Source: Trichoplax adhaerens (taxonomy: Eukaryota; Placozoa; Uniplacotomia; Trichoplacea; Trichoplacidae). From it: a DNA stretch of 24,316 bases. A program made the translations under genes and the position numbers. Below are positions 10,933 through 23,033 of this stretch, piece by piece (the stretch's first letter is position 1; each line of letters starts with the position of its first letter). The stretch lies in assembly GCF_000150275.1 (NCBI RefSeq), contig NW_002060950.1, positions 3,350,872 through 3,375,187 of the forward strand. Reading direction: 5' to 3'. Under the pieces are notes generated by a model. It saw nothing but the letters and a program-made list of their open reading frames with translations. It made no database searches and was not told where the DNA came from.

Positions 10933-13359
10933 TGAATATATATCTGCTTGTAATGTCTTCTACAATGTATTTTAATTGTTTTCGCTAATGATTTATTGAA
11001 ATTCCATTCAAATAGCAGAAGGTACAAAGCAATTATTAACGTAAAACAAAAAAGTTCATGTAGATTGGATAAACTAATTAGTGTTATATCAGGTGATAGT
11101 ACTCCTATTTAGGTATCTACATCTTATTCCACGTCTAAAGTCTCTAAGAATCCTGATTCCAATCTTCTTCGATTGTCTATGTTATTCATGCACATTAATA
11201 TCGATAAATTTTTACTTGATATACACTAATAATTATCTTGACTATGAACTATGAATGCCCTATATAAATTATGACCAGCTCTACGTAATATCTATAATAT
11301 CAAATCCATTATCTAGCACAACGTAAATTAATCAGCCTTTCAGAGCATCTACTCAGCATTAATGACAACCTATTGGCACTTCTTATAACATTTTTACGTT
11401 TGAAAATGTTCCATTATCATTTTAGCATAGTACGTAAAACTTATATATTTGGAATAGTAAAAGCATTGCTGCAGATACCGATAGTTTTAGTAGTAACAAA
11501 TAACACTAAACGATGCTCGTATTGAAATCAAATAGTTACTGCCAGTCATAGTAAATAGCTTTTACTACATCTAAGGCACAGAATCTAACAAAATATGATA
11601 CGTCTAAGCATTTGTATGAATTTTATCAACCGGCATTGCATACTTTCAAAAATAAAATCATACTCATATTCAAACTAACATTTATGCAAATCGACGTCTG
11701 CTATATTATATTCGCACATATTTCTACTAACATAAGGTACTAATTATGAATATCTCGTAAAATTGCCAGTACTAAAGAAAAGATACCTTGAGCGTCGCAT
11801 CAGTTTTTTCAATGCTATTAATTTAGATTATAACTTTAATTTGCAAATAAGTATAGTAAGGCACTGAAGAATGACAACGTCTCCTATCAATCAAGATCAA
11901 ATTAAAGCTACTAAAGGATTACAGCTATCCTCAAAGAGCAGTCGCGCAAATTTTCTTTAAAAATGCATGTGATAATTATTAAAATTGATCAATTTAGTAA
12001 TTATATAGTAATTTTTGAATTTTTCATCAGCTAACCTTAATTGTACTCGCATAAAATATTATTAACGATATTATTAATAAGTAAATTTTTGTATAGCTGA
12101 CGTAACATGATTTCCATATGGTAACTTATCGAGGAATGTGTTAATATTAATCTATGACATTTTGCATATTTTTAATAGATAACGCATAGTGTACAATATT
12201 ATCTATAAATTGATAATTAGTCTTTACCTATAAATTGACCGACTTTTTAATTAAGTTTGGATTCAACTATATCTGAGAGAGACTAATCGAGTTGCTATTC
12301 CTCATAGCGATAAGAGATCGTCAATATTTAGAATGAAATTGTAGGTAATTTCAGAGGCCAAACCTGACAGTAGTCAAATAGTTTTAATATTCTGTAGTGT
12401 TCATTTCTTCCATCGTTTCCAATTAAGAATTGAAACACGCACATGCTGTCCGAAATTTTCTCTTGCATTATACTTAATTTAAGTCATTTGTTAATAGAGA
12501 ATTTCATTAATGGTCTTAAATTATTGCAATTTCTATTCATTAAAGACAAGAAAAACAATATTATTTCTGCATTCAACCAATTGCCAATGACTACAAATGA
12601 TAATTTTTTGTTATCAAAATGCTTCTTAATCGTAAATTAGGTATAACCTACCTGACTATATCCCTCTTAAACTGAATCAACGGTACGGAAAATTCATGGG
12701 AATATGCATATTAACTATAACGAATATTTTATTCTTGCTCTAGTTCTACTGGCAGCAATCGCTACCCTTCCCAATATTTCAATAAATTCGATTTTTATAA
12801 CCTTATTTATTAGAAAGTATTCTGAGTATAATCAATTTTATTTTGTAGAAAAACGTTACAGTAATTACAGCGATTAATAACTTTATAAACAAAAGCCCGA
12901 ATACCATGTGTAAAAGATAGTGAATACTCAATATTTGCATACGAATTGACGGCGTAAACATCAGTATCGACATTTTTAGATCAATTATTCCTTAAATACT
13001 TTTTTCAGTTCTTTATACTTACACAACTACGCATTGTTTTATACACCAACACTGGCTGGTTGCTCTCAAATGATTTACAAAACTAACTTAGTAGCATCAA
13101 AACTGAACGAATTTTGTTGTTCATAAAAAGAAATATCCTACTCATCTCAAACCTGGTATTTCAGTTATCATTAGCAAAGCTATTATATAATTATCAATCA
13201 AATCAGAATAAGAGATAACATGTTTTCTTTCCAACTCTGACCACTATGTGCATTTCTTATTCGTTGTAAAAGTAATTTCGACTCCGAATCTTACATCGAA
13301 AACAGAAAAAAAAAATAATTACTTGTGTGCTATTTCTGTAAGAAAATTTTTATAACAAT

Positions 13360-14460
13360 ATGAATATCACTAGGCTATGTGCCTATTCCAATCACAGCTA
13401 CTGTAGTAATAATACAAACCAATCAATTCCTACAAAAGTCGATACCAAAGCTCTTTTAATTACTGGTATTGGAATTGCTTTTGGCCTTCTTCCTAATATG
13501 ATCATCATCGTTGGCATACATAAAAAGAAAGTCTTTCAGAAGCCTACATTTTATCTTATGGCCAATTTGGCAAGTTGTGATCTATTGTTGGGAATTTCTA
13601 TTCTATCTAATATTTTTATGTCGTTAGCAGTCAATCTTTCCAAGTTATCCCCAATAATTCATGAAATTCTGTGTAAAGTCTTATCTACATTTTTTCTATA
13701 TTGGTCCTTCAATGCTTCGGTCCAAACACTAATTATAATCAGTATTGAACGATATAACGCAATCCTTCGACCAACAAAGAAATTAACATCTAAAAAAGCT
13801 AAAATGCTTTGTCTGCTTGCTTGGAGTTTGTCTTTCCTCATTTCAAGTCCATTCTTGATTACAGCTACAAACTTAAATAAGCAATGTGTTGCATTTAAAT
13901 CGCACAATATTTGGGTAACAGTCATGATGGCAATCTTGATTGCAGTTCAATTTGTCATTCCTAGCGCAGTAATGTTCACTCTATACGCGTTAATAATATG
14001 CCAACTGAAGAAAAAAGATCTAGCTGGACGAAATCAATCTATTAACAGCAAACGGCTAAAACGTAAAACTGTTTACATGTTATTTACGACTACAGTTGCT
14101 TTCATCATTTTTTCCATACCGTGGGTTGCTTCTTTACTTATCGTAGCTGTAACTGGCAAATTTTCTTTTGAACTTAAGCAAGATTTTAGTCAACCAGTGT
14201 TGCAATCGATTACCGAAATGGGCACATTGTTACTCCCACTAGCGACCGTGTATAATCCAGTTGTTTACTGTATCTTCAATCATAATATTCGGAAATTATT
14301 TTTTCTATACTGTTACGATCGCAATAACCAAATTAATCCGGCTCGAACTTTAAACTCATCCCGCTCTAAAAGCGAAAGTCGCAATGATAAATTTAAAATA
14401 TCATCGAGGCGTACTAATCATCAAATAAACCAACTTTCTTTCGTTACAAATATGAACTAG
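13360..14460 (+). CDS. class A (rhodopsin-like) GPCR, single exon, complete
   Basis: A 366-residue receptor of the plasma membrane, paralogous to the 5064 gene over its whole membrane core. Sequons are N2, N11, N17 and N20 in the N-terminus and N92 in loop 1. Helices lie near 30-53, 63-87, 103-135, 149-169, 184-215, 236-262 and 282-307. Key residues are N46 (1.50), D74 (2.50), C105 and C176 (disulfide), S120 (3.39), E130-R131-Y132, W155 (4.50), P201 and Y209, P254 (6.50) and N299-P300-V-V-Y303. It shares the sister gene's oddities: PN in TM1, FIIFSIPW in TM6 with Ser252 at 6.48, Lys234 at 6.30, and LPLATVYNP in TM7. There is no Asp at 3.32 and no Lys at 7.43, so it is neither aminergic nor opsin. 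The tail is Ser/Arg-rich (331-350), with likely phosphorylation sites. The start is firm: an in-frame TAA at 13339 lies 21 bases upstream and A is at -3. Candidate poly(A) signals are at 14842 and 14852. Confidence 0.95.
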   Translation: MNITRLCAYSNHSYCSNNTNQSIPTKVDTKALLITGIGIAFGLLPNMIIIVGIHKKKVFQKPTFYLMANLASCDLLLGISILSNIFMSLAVNLSKLSPIIHEILCKVLSTFFLYWSFNASVQTLIIISIERYNAILRPTKKLTSKKAKMLCLLAWSLSFLISSPFLITATNLNKQCVAFKSHNIWVTVMMAILIAVQFVIPSAVMFTLYALIICQLKKKDLAGRNQSINSKRLKRKTVYMLFTTTVAFIIFSIPWVASLLIVAVTGKFSFELKQDFSQPVLQSITEMGTLLLPLATVYNPVVYCIFNHNIRKLFFLYCYDRNNQINPARTLNSSRSKSESRNDKFKISSRRTNHQINQLSFVTNMN

Positions 14461-17400
14461 CTGAAGACCCGAATGAAATAATTTTGAACTGTAATTACTT
14501 TATAAGAAACGGGGATACATCGATTATTAAAATTATAAAATTTCTTTGAAATCCTTAAGAAAGCGCTTCAGAAGATATGAAATTTATATTAAAACCAATT
14601 CGAATTTAAATTGTTATAGAAATACACTTACTTGGTGATTAAATATCAATCGTATCTCCTTTCTGCATCATTTGATCGAAACTAGTAACTGATATTACTG
14701 CAAATGACTCAGAAAAGTAAAACTCACTTGCATGTTAACTTAATTCTACTACCAAAGGACGAATTATAACAATGGCTACGGTAAGAGCTAATTTTATAGT
14801 AATTTGCGCTAATAGTAAAAAATGGAAAGTTTCAATAAGAAAATAAATCTTAATAAAAAGGAATTCTGTATAATTCAGGAATACTTATATTCATTGAGAT
14901 AATTTATTGGCGATTCAAAACGCAACTGGTAAATCTATTAGGAATTAAAACCATAAATTAGGCAATAACGTTAGCGCGATAAAAATGTATATTTTAATCG
15001 CACCTAATAACATATAAATATAAGATTTATCTACGAGGAAAATTTTAAAATGATACTAATAATAATTATATGCTTAGATGTTAGATATTCATAAAGCCTA
15101 ATCTATGGTTTAAACAACGATACATAATAGCCATTTTCCGCTAACAGATATGTAAAACTACAGAGTGATGTAAATTTTGATCATTTAAAATAACGATAAT
15201 AGCACTACACTAATTTAAGATTAAAAGATCATCAGCACTATGATAGATGTATTGGAATATTTTTATCCTTACAACTAGATTTATTTAGACAAATGGTTAA
15301 TAAATGTTCATTAGAAAATAGTAAGACTTTAGAAATAATAGAATAATTTCAATGTTAATTACGCACTAATATTGTAATTAGACCTGACTTGTAATATACT
15401 ATTTAAGTTTCTTGGTAACGCACTAGATTATACACTTAAAGTTTCTCTAGAAGCTTTAACATTATACTTAATGAAGCTTATATAAATTAAACAAACTAAA
15501 TACTAGTTAGTAACAAGGGTGCAGTAATTAATAACCAATAAATAATCCTCCGTAACATGTTACAGATAGTATCTAAACATGATTTATTGTCTCAACATAT
15601 TAGTTTGTAGACGAATAGATTGCAGTATATTTAGTTTTAAATACTTTTAGCAAAGACTTTGTCTTCCTATAAACTTTACATAATTATCGAACAAACTACG
15701 TCACTTTTCAAAAAATACCAATTTAGCGGTATCTTCCTTACGAATTTATGGAAATAGACGCATGTAGCCAAAATTGTATATCACATACTATCAAAAAATA
15801 TCAATACACTGAGAGAATATGCACTTCCTATTGCGATCATTAACAAATGGATGGATGAATTTGGCGTTTCGCAGCCACTGCAACTAAACACATGAAGATG
15901 TCTAGTAATTTTATAAAAAAACTTTCTTCCGATTTGGTTTCTGCGGATATTTTCAATTTCATAATTTCCCTAGTCGATATAAAATTTAGAAAAAATAGCT
16001 TTGATTACAGAGTTTAAGAATACAGTAGTAGTATATAAATAATTGATTAGTAGCAAGGATGTAATCTTGACTATCCTGAGTTCAATGAAGTGAAGTTTCG
16101 AGTGTACTCTAAGCTCATCTCCGCAGTTCTTAAATATATTTCATTTAATCAATCTATGACAACATAGTTGCCTATAACCAGACTTGAGTCCTCAAAAAAA
16201 GAGTTCTTTCAATTAAATCTTCACGACAGGTATATTTTTCAATACGAAACAAGCTGCTTAAAAATATCATTACTCTTCTATTAATATAAACACCGAAAGG
16301 TGCTAGACATCTTCACTCTTACCGTACATTAAGTCTCATATATATATTTTCTATACATACCCTGCTAAACAGGCTAATATTAATAATCATCTAATATTAG
16401 CTTTTATGATAATATTTATTCTTAGAAATCTAATTATATTCAATGCACCAATCAATAAAATCAAATATATGGGGCGCATCACTCTATTTAGCGTAAGAAA
16501 AGGAAATCGTTCCATTGGCCATATGTATCGATTATTCTGATGGCTTAAATTAATTTTAGATTTTTCAGGCCTACCTTTCAAGTATGAGTAGTAATTAAAA
16601 TCTTTTATTACAAACGCATAGAATAAAGTAAATAGTTATAATGCAAAAACATTAAACTGATGTGCTACTGCAACGTTGTCATGGAAATAAGCACGTAAAT
16701 GGTCTTGATAATGTAGCATCAAAAACAATCTGTTTTAATTGCAAGTTGGCTATAACTAGTATAAATGATCGTCACTATTATCAAACAATTCGTTACAATA
16801 ATCGTTTCAAATCAAAATAGCATGTAACCTAAAATCTTAATTCAGCTGCTAACAGTCCCAAAACAAGAACCTGAAACATTCGAACATATTTTTAATTATC
16901 AAATGATACCGATACTAAAATTAAAAGCTCGTCATTTGTACTTAAACCATTAATATCAACTGCCAAAAATTCGTATATGTATTTGCCACAACTACCCTTG
17001 TATAACAAGAAAACAACACAGTACTTATAATAGGCTTTACTGTAATCCGCAGAACTACTTCCCTAGCCTACGTTATAGTAATTGGTATCCTTGAGAAGTA
17101 CATACTAATACGCTCAACACAATATACTGTATATAACTATCACACAACTTAGACTTAACCTGAACCACTTTTATTGATCACAGTTATACTTGCAAACTCT
17201 TTCAGTTGTTATAAACATATTTGCTATGCTGTAAACGCATTTCAATAGTAAACATGTTATCAAGATTAAATTATCAAACACAGATATTCTAGGTAAAAGA
17301 CAATTGCATTTGAAAGTCTACTTCAATTGTAAGCCTTGCCAAACTCCTCTTTTCTCGGTACTTACTTGCAACACATCGTATGGCCATAATATCATAATGA

Positions 17401-19255
17401 ACTGAGTTTATTGCTAACAATAACTATCCCTAAAGTATTAGTTCATACTTCTAACATGTTTTAAGGAAAATATTATCATAAACTATACATCCATATCTAA
17501 ATTATTTTAATGACTACAGTAGTAATATACTATCCATATGCAAAGATTTTTGACACTGAATATATCTTCATTACTTTTTAAAATTACGGTTAGATCATAG
17601 ATTGAATATAATATTATCTATTAATTAAAGTAGACTAAAATATGAATTTTAATTTTCCTTTAGTAAGTTTCGCGAAGTATTTTATTTCAATATATCTTAT
17701 AGTAGTATAAGCTTCAATCAGGTAGAATCTAGGAACTAATAATCTTAGCATCACTAAACCGGTAGATCCGCTACCAATAAAACTATGCAATCATACGGTA
17801 CATTATATTTTTGATAAGCATATAAATATTAACTGAGCTATGTGGTAAATTTATAATATTAGTAACATGTTTAATTGAAACAAATAGTTATTCATTCCAA
17901 TCATATATAACACGCCATTACTGAAACTGAGCTCACGGTAGAAAGCATAGTGATAAAATATAACTTATTATACTATATGGTGGCCGATTATGTCGAATGT
18001 CTGACCTTCTTCAATTGGAATAATATTTAATGTCATTTTTGGGTATTATTTTACTGCGTTTCTTCAGAATTGAATACAGGAAGGAAATATTTTTTAGAAG
18101 ACGCCAACGGTAATATAATGACCAGTAATAGTCTCCTTCTATTACTGTAGGTTCACTTACGTAACCCAAAATATGAATTAACAAAATTGAGTAATTTCCC
18201 AATGTGATACACGAAGGTCAACACCGAAAAAGTAGCCTTGAATAACAAGGTTTATTGATACGCCCGCCTGTCGGAGAAGATTTCAGCTTCTTTTCCTTAT
18301 AAGAATAGCTGAAAACGACTAAGATAAATCAGCACATAAATCACTTCTATACAAACTATACCAATAAATGCCTCCATCATATAGTAGAAATACTAATTTG
18401 AGGCTATGAAAGCTCGATTTAACACCTGTCTAGGATAAACCGGATAATTATACTTTAACTCTTATATGGAAGACAGTCTACGTAATCCTATATTTGGCTA
18501 TCAGATACGGCCTAAACTGGAAAGCCCTAATCTTATACTAGAAACAGTACAAACGCGCCGTCTCATCCTATTAGCCACTTACTGTACTACAATTATCTGA
18601 AATCATTACACGCTGCCTCCATTTAATGTCTATTTTATAAGCAGCAACCATACGGTAGCGTATCACGTTGCCGTAATAATTTAAGGTCTATTGAAATTTA
18701 CAGACTGAATGAGTACTAATGAGATAATTGTTGAATGTCTAGCCTTGGAAAGCATGTCACAACATTTGAATAATGGATGAGGCATAAAAAAAATACCGGA
18801 CTTTAAGTTAATTCTTAATTTTTCGATCATGGATTTAGACTTTTAGCATTTCATATTGAGAGTGATGATATGGTATGATTATGAATTATTACTTTATTAA
18901 TGAAACAAATAGATCTTCCTACAATAGGAATTATATCCGGCAGTAATTTTAGCAGAAATATTCTATCATCATATTCTAGCAATAAATTCCTAACAGACTA
19001 GCAGGTGTATTTGGCGTATTTGTATACGATTTATTTAGCAATTAAATGTACTTACGGTTGAGCGAATACTAAACACAAAAAGAAATAAAGAAATCTATGA
19101 CGTAATAGTTTCTTACATCCTGTAACCGGTTTTCGATCGTTTCATTGATACTAAAGCAGTCAATGCTTGATAAGTGACACGCATTACCTACCTTTCTGAC
19201 CGAGTTATTAATACTAACTGAAGCATATACTTGAATTTTAATTATTAATTTGAGC
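14461..19255. other. non-coding stretch after the second GPCR
   Basis: No supported gene. Its start may include the 3' UTR of the upstream receptor, given AATAAA at 14842-14847 and 14852-14857. Antisense frames at 16387-16581 and 18011-18202 have no motifs. One strong inverted repeat (16373-16401) is listed separately. The segment around 18230-18700 is somewhat richer in G+C than its surroundings, but I see no exon in it. Confidence 0.55.
16373..16401. repeat. 10-bp inverted repeat with 9-base loop
   Basis: GCTAATATTA (16373-16382) pairs perfectly with TAATATTAGC (16392-16401). No flanking duplication is evident, and no gene is close enough to suggest a terminator or regulatory role. Confidence 0.45.
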
Positions 19256-19398
19256 GTGTCACAAAGTTATGTTGCGAACTACTACACTAAACTAATAGAT
19301 TACTTATGCCTTGCTCCACTAAAACCTGGATATCTACCGTATGGTAGTTCTATACTACCTACGGTCACACAGGGATAAGACTGTACTACAAGATTAGT
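19256..19398 (+). repeat. uninterrupted copy of the older repeat
   Basis: This segment aligns with the two flanks of MITE copy A: 19256-19334 with 1747-1821, and 19353-19398 with 2062-2103, at roughly 70-80% identity by eye. No MITE is present here, so it approximates the empty site. In its place is a short local palindrome: ACCGTATGGTAG at 19336-19347 pairs with CTACCTACGGT at 19355-19365, with one bulged base. Homology may continue weakly to about 19430. There is no coding capacity. Confidence 0.45.
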
Positions 19399-21715
19399 AT
19401 GGTTTTTATACAGTTGCAGTATTTTTAAACTATGTAGTCGTCGATCGAGTTCTTTTTTTTAATGTGCTCTAAATTGCGCATTAATCCAAACGGTTGTAAT
19501 TTCAAATTTCATACGACTTACTTCTAGTTTTACCGAATGCAACTACTCCATTATAATCATTTGTTCAATTTCCTATCATTTCTTACTTTCGATAATAGAT
19601 ATCATTAAAACTACTATAAGCAGGATCAATAGCTAAAGGATGTCAATCGCAAACAATTAAGAAACTAAGTCACTATCGTTTTTGCTCAACTGTTTTCTTG
19701 AGAGTCATCATCTTCTCTATTACAATCAAACACTAAAGACATTAACTTAGCAAATCACAGGTCATCAACTATATTTCATGTACTGCCAACAATGATGGGA
19801 ATCTATAAATCTATTACTGATGGTATCAACTTATAAACGAGGATAAATCAACCATAAACAAAGTTTATGATCATTTTTGTCTAAAGTTTCTTCATTGCGA
19901 ACTTTTAAGCAATTTAAGAACTATTACTTTTATGAATCGCTATCAGCAATAGGAAAATGGTTTTGTAACAAAAAAATCTAGAGGCATTTTTCGGATCTTG
20001 TTAAATTAATTTTAAAATACTTATCGTGATTATTAGTCCGTGAAAATTATGTAAGTTTTACTCGATTCTTATCCCAGACACAATATAAACTGTCTAACTT
20101 CTTATATGTAAGCAATAGCTTATCGAACTCACTTTACTCATATTGCACTAAGCTTAAGTACTATTAACATCTTCTAATACGGCAGTATTTGCCTAAATCT
20201 TGGAACAACAGTCATATTACCAGCGGCTAATGGCATATTACTATATCTAAATTATACAGGTTAAAAGATTATTAAATAGCACTAATTAATACATACATAG
20301 TATTGTAAGCATACAACCTAATGCTATTAATAGGGCTGCGACCTATCCCCAGAACAGTACATCAGCTACATAACCTAAATATGGTACAGCGCAAAGGGTA
20401 CAGCCATCCCTTACGAAAGCAGAATCATCTACATTTTCAGCTCATTAGTAGTATAGAACAGCAAGTGCGTGGTTTACAATCCTAATAGTAACTATCTATA
20501 ACAATCAACAACGCATTACATATAAACTACACCGTGATCAAAGTTCTTGACGATCGATCAATACTAGTTTATTAATAAATTAAGCTTACGAAAGACTCCC
20601 ATGTCGTAACATCATAACTATGATTTTAGTTCTGTAAATATTTTCTCGACAATAAAAATTTTATTCATAAATTATTAAATATAGCAAAGCTCGAGTTTTA
20701 TTGCAAGTAATGATCCACTAATACATTTTTATAAAGCTAAGAACATGTTGATTTTAGAAACATTACATAGACATAAGTTAACTTTAAGCCTAACTGAATT
20801 GTTATTACTGAAATTTTTATTTCTAGCTGATAGACATAAATGAAAGCTATTATCTGATCTACAATTTCATTGTTTGCAATATTTCAATAAATTTAGTGAC
20901 AATTATTAGACGCAGTCAAGCATATCACAATCTGAAGATCAGTCAGATAGCGCCGAATTAGGATATTCTAATTTCACATAATCATTCTTTGTAGATATTA
21001 TTTGCTTGCTAGTCAAGTTCATCGAAATAAACTGTAGCAGATATCTAAAGAATCGCAACAGTATCTCTTCATTAGACCAATAGAACATTTTTTATTAATC
21101 ACACGTGAGAATAAAAATTATTCATTTATAGCTTAATTAAAATCCTTAAAGTTGATAAACTTCGTATCAGAGAGCTTACTATCTGATACGAATTTTCCAA
21201 ATGACCGTGGTCATCATCAAATAAAATTCTTTCCAGTTATGTACAGTATATTTTGTCATTCTCGTTTCTACTTCTATTGTGCTAAAGACTTCCCTACTTT
21301 TTGTTTTACACCCTGCTTGCTGAATTACAAAAGGGTGTGACTAATATTGCTTAAAAAATACATTTGTACGTCTTTTTATAGGCAAATACTAGCCAAAACT
21401 GTATTTTATATTAATTTTATTATTTGCTGTAGACATTAATATATGTCTGTTAGGTAAGAAGATGAGGCTGAAATAAACTAATCTAGAACTTAATCGTCTA
21501 TTACAACAAGTTCACGCTTTATTTTCAAGGAAATTCTGCGCAATAAGAAAGCATTAAAGCGCTAACTGTAATTCAATTAAATAATTTTTAAATGGCATCA
21601 TCTTTATTTTTCTACAGTTTATCTTAATAATTGACAAATTATAACATCATTTACCTACTTCTCTGCGGTATCTTGAAATTTAGTAACGAGTATACACAAT
21701 CATATAAATATTGTA
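19399..21715. other. non-coding stretch before the inverted MITE copy
   Basis: No supported gene. The 62-codon frame at 21152-21340 contains a perfect inverted repeat and no recognisable motif, so I treat it as chance. The remainder is AT-rich DNA without visible structure. Confidence 0.55.
21161..21192. repeat. 11-bp inverted repeat with 10-base loop
   Basis: TTCGTATCAGA (21161-21171) pairs perfectly with TCTGATACGAA (21182-21192). This is the longest perfect short-loop stem I found. A smaller palindrome, ATGACC-GT-GGTCAT, follows near 21202-21215. No known element or gene explains the pair. Confidence 0.5.
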
Positions 21716-21945
21716 ATATCACTCACACCCCATTACTTACTCTCTTCTAATGTGAGTGATCAACTAATTTACGAGCTACTTAGTCACTCCAACTAACTAC
21801 GGAGAGATACTGTAAGATTAACTACTTCCTCACAAGTATAATAAGCGGCTTCTTGTAAGATTATTTTTATGAGTTTTTAATTCTATTCATACAACGAAAG
21901 TATAGTACCTTGTCGTACACTAGAGAAGTATCAACTGAGTGATAT
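21716..21945 (-). mobile_element. MITE-like element, copy B (inverted, intact ends)
   Basis: A 230-bp element in inverted orientation relative to copy A at 1822-2056, about 93% identical over the core. It has perfect 10-bp terminal inverted repeats: ATATCACTCA at 21716-21725 and TGAGTGATAT at 21936-21945. Reading the ends as TCACTCA and TGAGTGA leaves TA on both sides, consistent with a TA target-site duplication of the Tc1/mariner type. A subterminal stem-loop also forms at one end: ATCACTCACA (21718-21727) pairs with TGTGAGTGAT (21751-21760). It has no ORF, so it is non-autonomous. The TA duplication is short enough to be coincidental. Confidence 0.7.
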
Positions 21946-23033
21946 ATTTTCTGCTCGGGCATATATACAGTCGCCACACGATAACCTAATGTAAAACATT
22001 AGACTTTGATTTTTTAGATAAGCCTTGAAGAAATCGTAGTGGTGAAACCAACGAACAGAATCCAACAGATAGCATTACTGAAACATTTTATTGACTTAAT
22101 TAGATTAGCTAATTATACTGCAGCACAATCTTTACATTTTAAATACTGCTTTAATCGGTAAACAGATTTTTATCAATGATCAGCTGCAATGTTTATATAA
22201 GTAATAAGCATGTAAAAGAACATGAGAGACTTTAAGCGATTGCCATATTTCCAGTTAAGAAAATATGCGAAAAGTATTTAAAATCTTAAATATGATAACT
22301 TCTTACAATAATGAGTTGGTCAGCCTTTTAATTGAATAACTCATCCATTTCAGATGAGCTTTTGGTAATATAGAGCCAAACTCGCATTTATTATTTGCTC
22401 ACATGCTCATACAATACAATATTAATAGGATACGAAATTGTTTACAATCCAAACTGACTTACAAATAGGTGCACAAAACAAGAAGAGGAAATAGATCTAA
22501 AACCTGAGTATTACCTTACCGAAATCTTATTAATAACCTAAACTTAGCGTCAGAATTTAAATGCTTCTGTCCCTCAATTACTGTACCGCATGAAATCAGT
22601 TGTAGTTCAAATTCACGAGATGAATTCCGTAACAGGTAATCAAATCACCAATGGGATTTAAACATCTTAGCTATTAGATCTTTTTAAGACGCCAAGCTTT
22701 CATTTGTTGCCATTCATATATTTCAATTTGACATCATATTTTACTCACTATTGCGAATATTTCATTACATACTCAATACTACATATACGCGTACATGATA
22801 TATTTACTAGTAGATTTTGAAGTTGTATAACATGATAGTGAATTATCACCTTTTTACGTATATACATCGGCAACATATAGATTATTAGATTTAGAGGAAT
22901 AAGCATGGATATCGTAGTTATGATAAAGATGAAGCGAGATACTTGCTTAAATTATAATTACAGTTCCGCTAGAGAAGTAAACGAAGTAAATTGACCATCC
23001 TGATATTACTAACTCTAATTTTAAGCCGGCACC
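21946..23033. other. non-coding stretch downstream of the minus-strand GPCR exon
   Basis: No gene is seen. The part nearest 23034 would hold the 3' UTR of the minus-strand receptor, but there is no obvious AATAAA (TTTATT on the + strand) close to the stop; the first is near 22387. A small hairpin, CTAATGT-AAA-ACATTAG, lies near 21986-22002. Confidence 0.5.

Larger units (their letters stand above)
6183..13338. other. 7-kb stretch between the two GPCR genes
   Basis: No confident gene is visible. Frames at 6249-6446, 7464-7655 and 12443-12640 (62-65 codons) lack recognisable motifs. There is a 16-base perfect palindrome (TATGTATATATACATA) at 6712-6727, an A-rich block at 8010-8560, inverted repeats at 8766-8814 and 9273-9293, and a weak ORF relic at 10671-10932. 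I looked for a decayed third receptor copy (NPxVYCIF or ERY-like coding) and did not find one by eye. Confidence 0.55.

Noticed and set aside
12443-12640. 65-codon ORF 0.7 kb before the second GPCR
   Set aside because: Hydrophobic and Asn/Leu-rich without motifs; considered as a missing upstream exon, but the receptor has its own start with an in-frame stop just before it.
13659-13925. 88-codon minus-strand ORF inside the second GPCR
   Set aside because: It lies antisense to TM3-TM5 coding; its openness follows from the codon use of the real gene.
5064-14460. the receptors as opsins or aminergic receptors
   Set aside because: Position 7.43 is Pro, not Lys, and position 3.32 is Val or Leu, not Asp, so the retinal and amine anchors are both absent.
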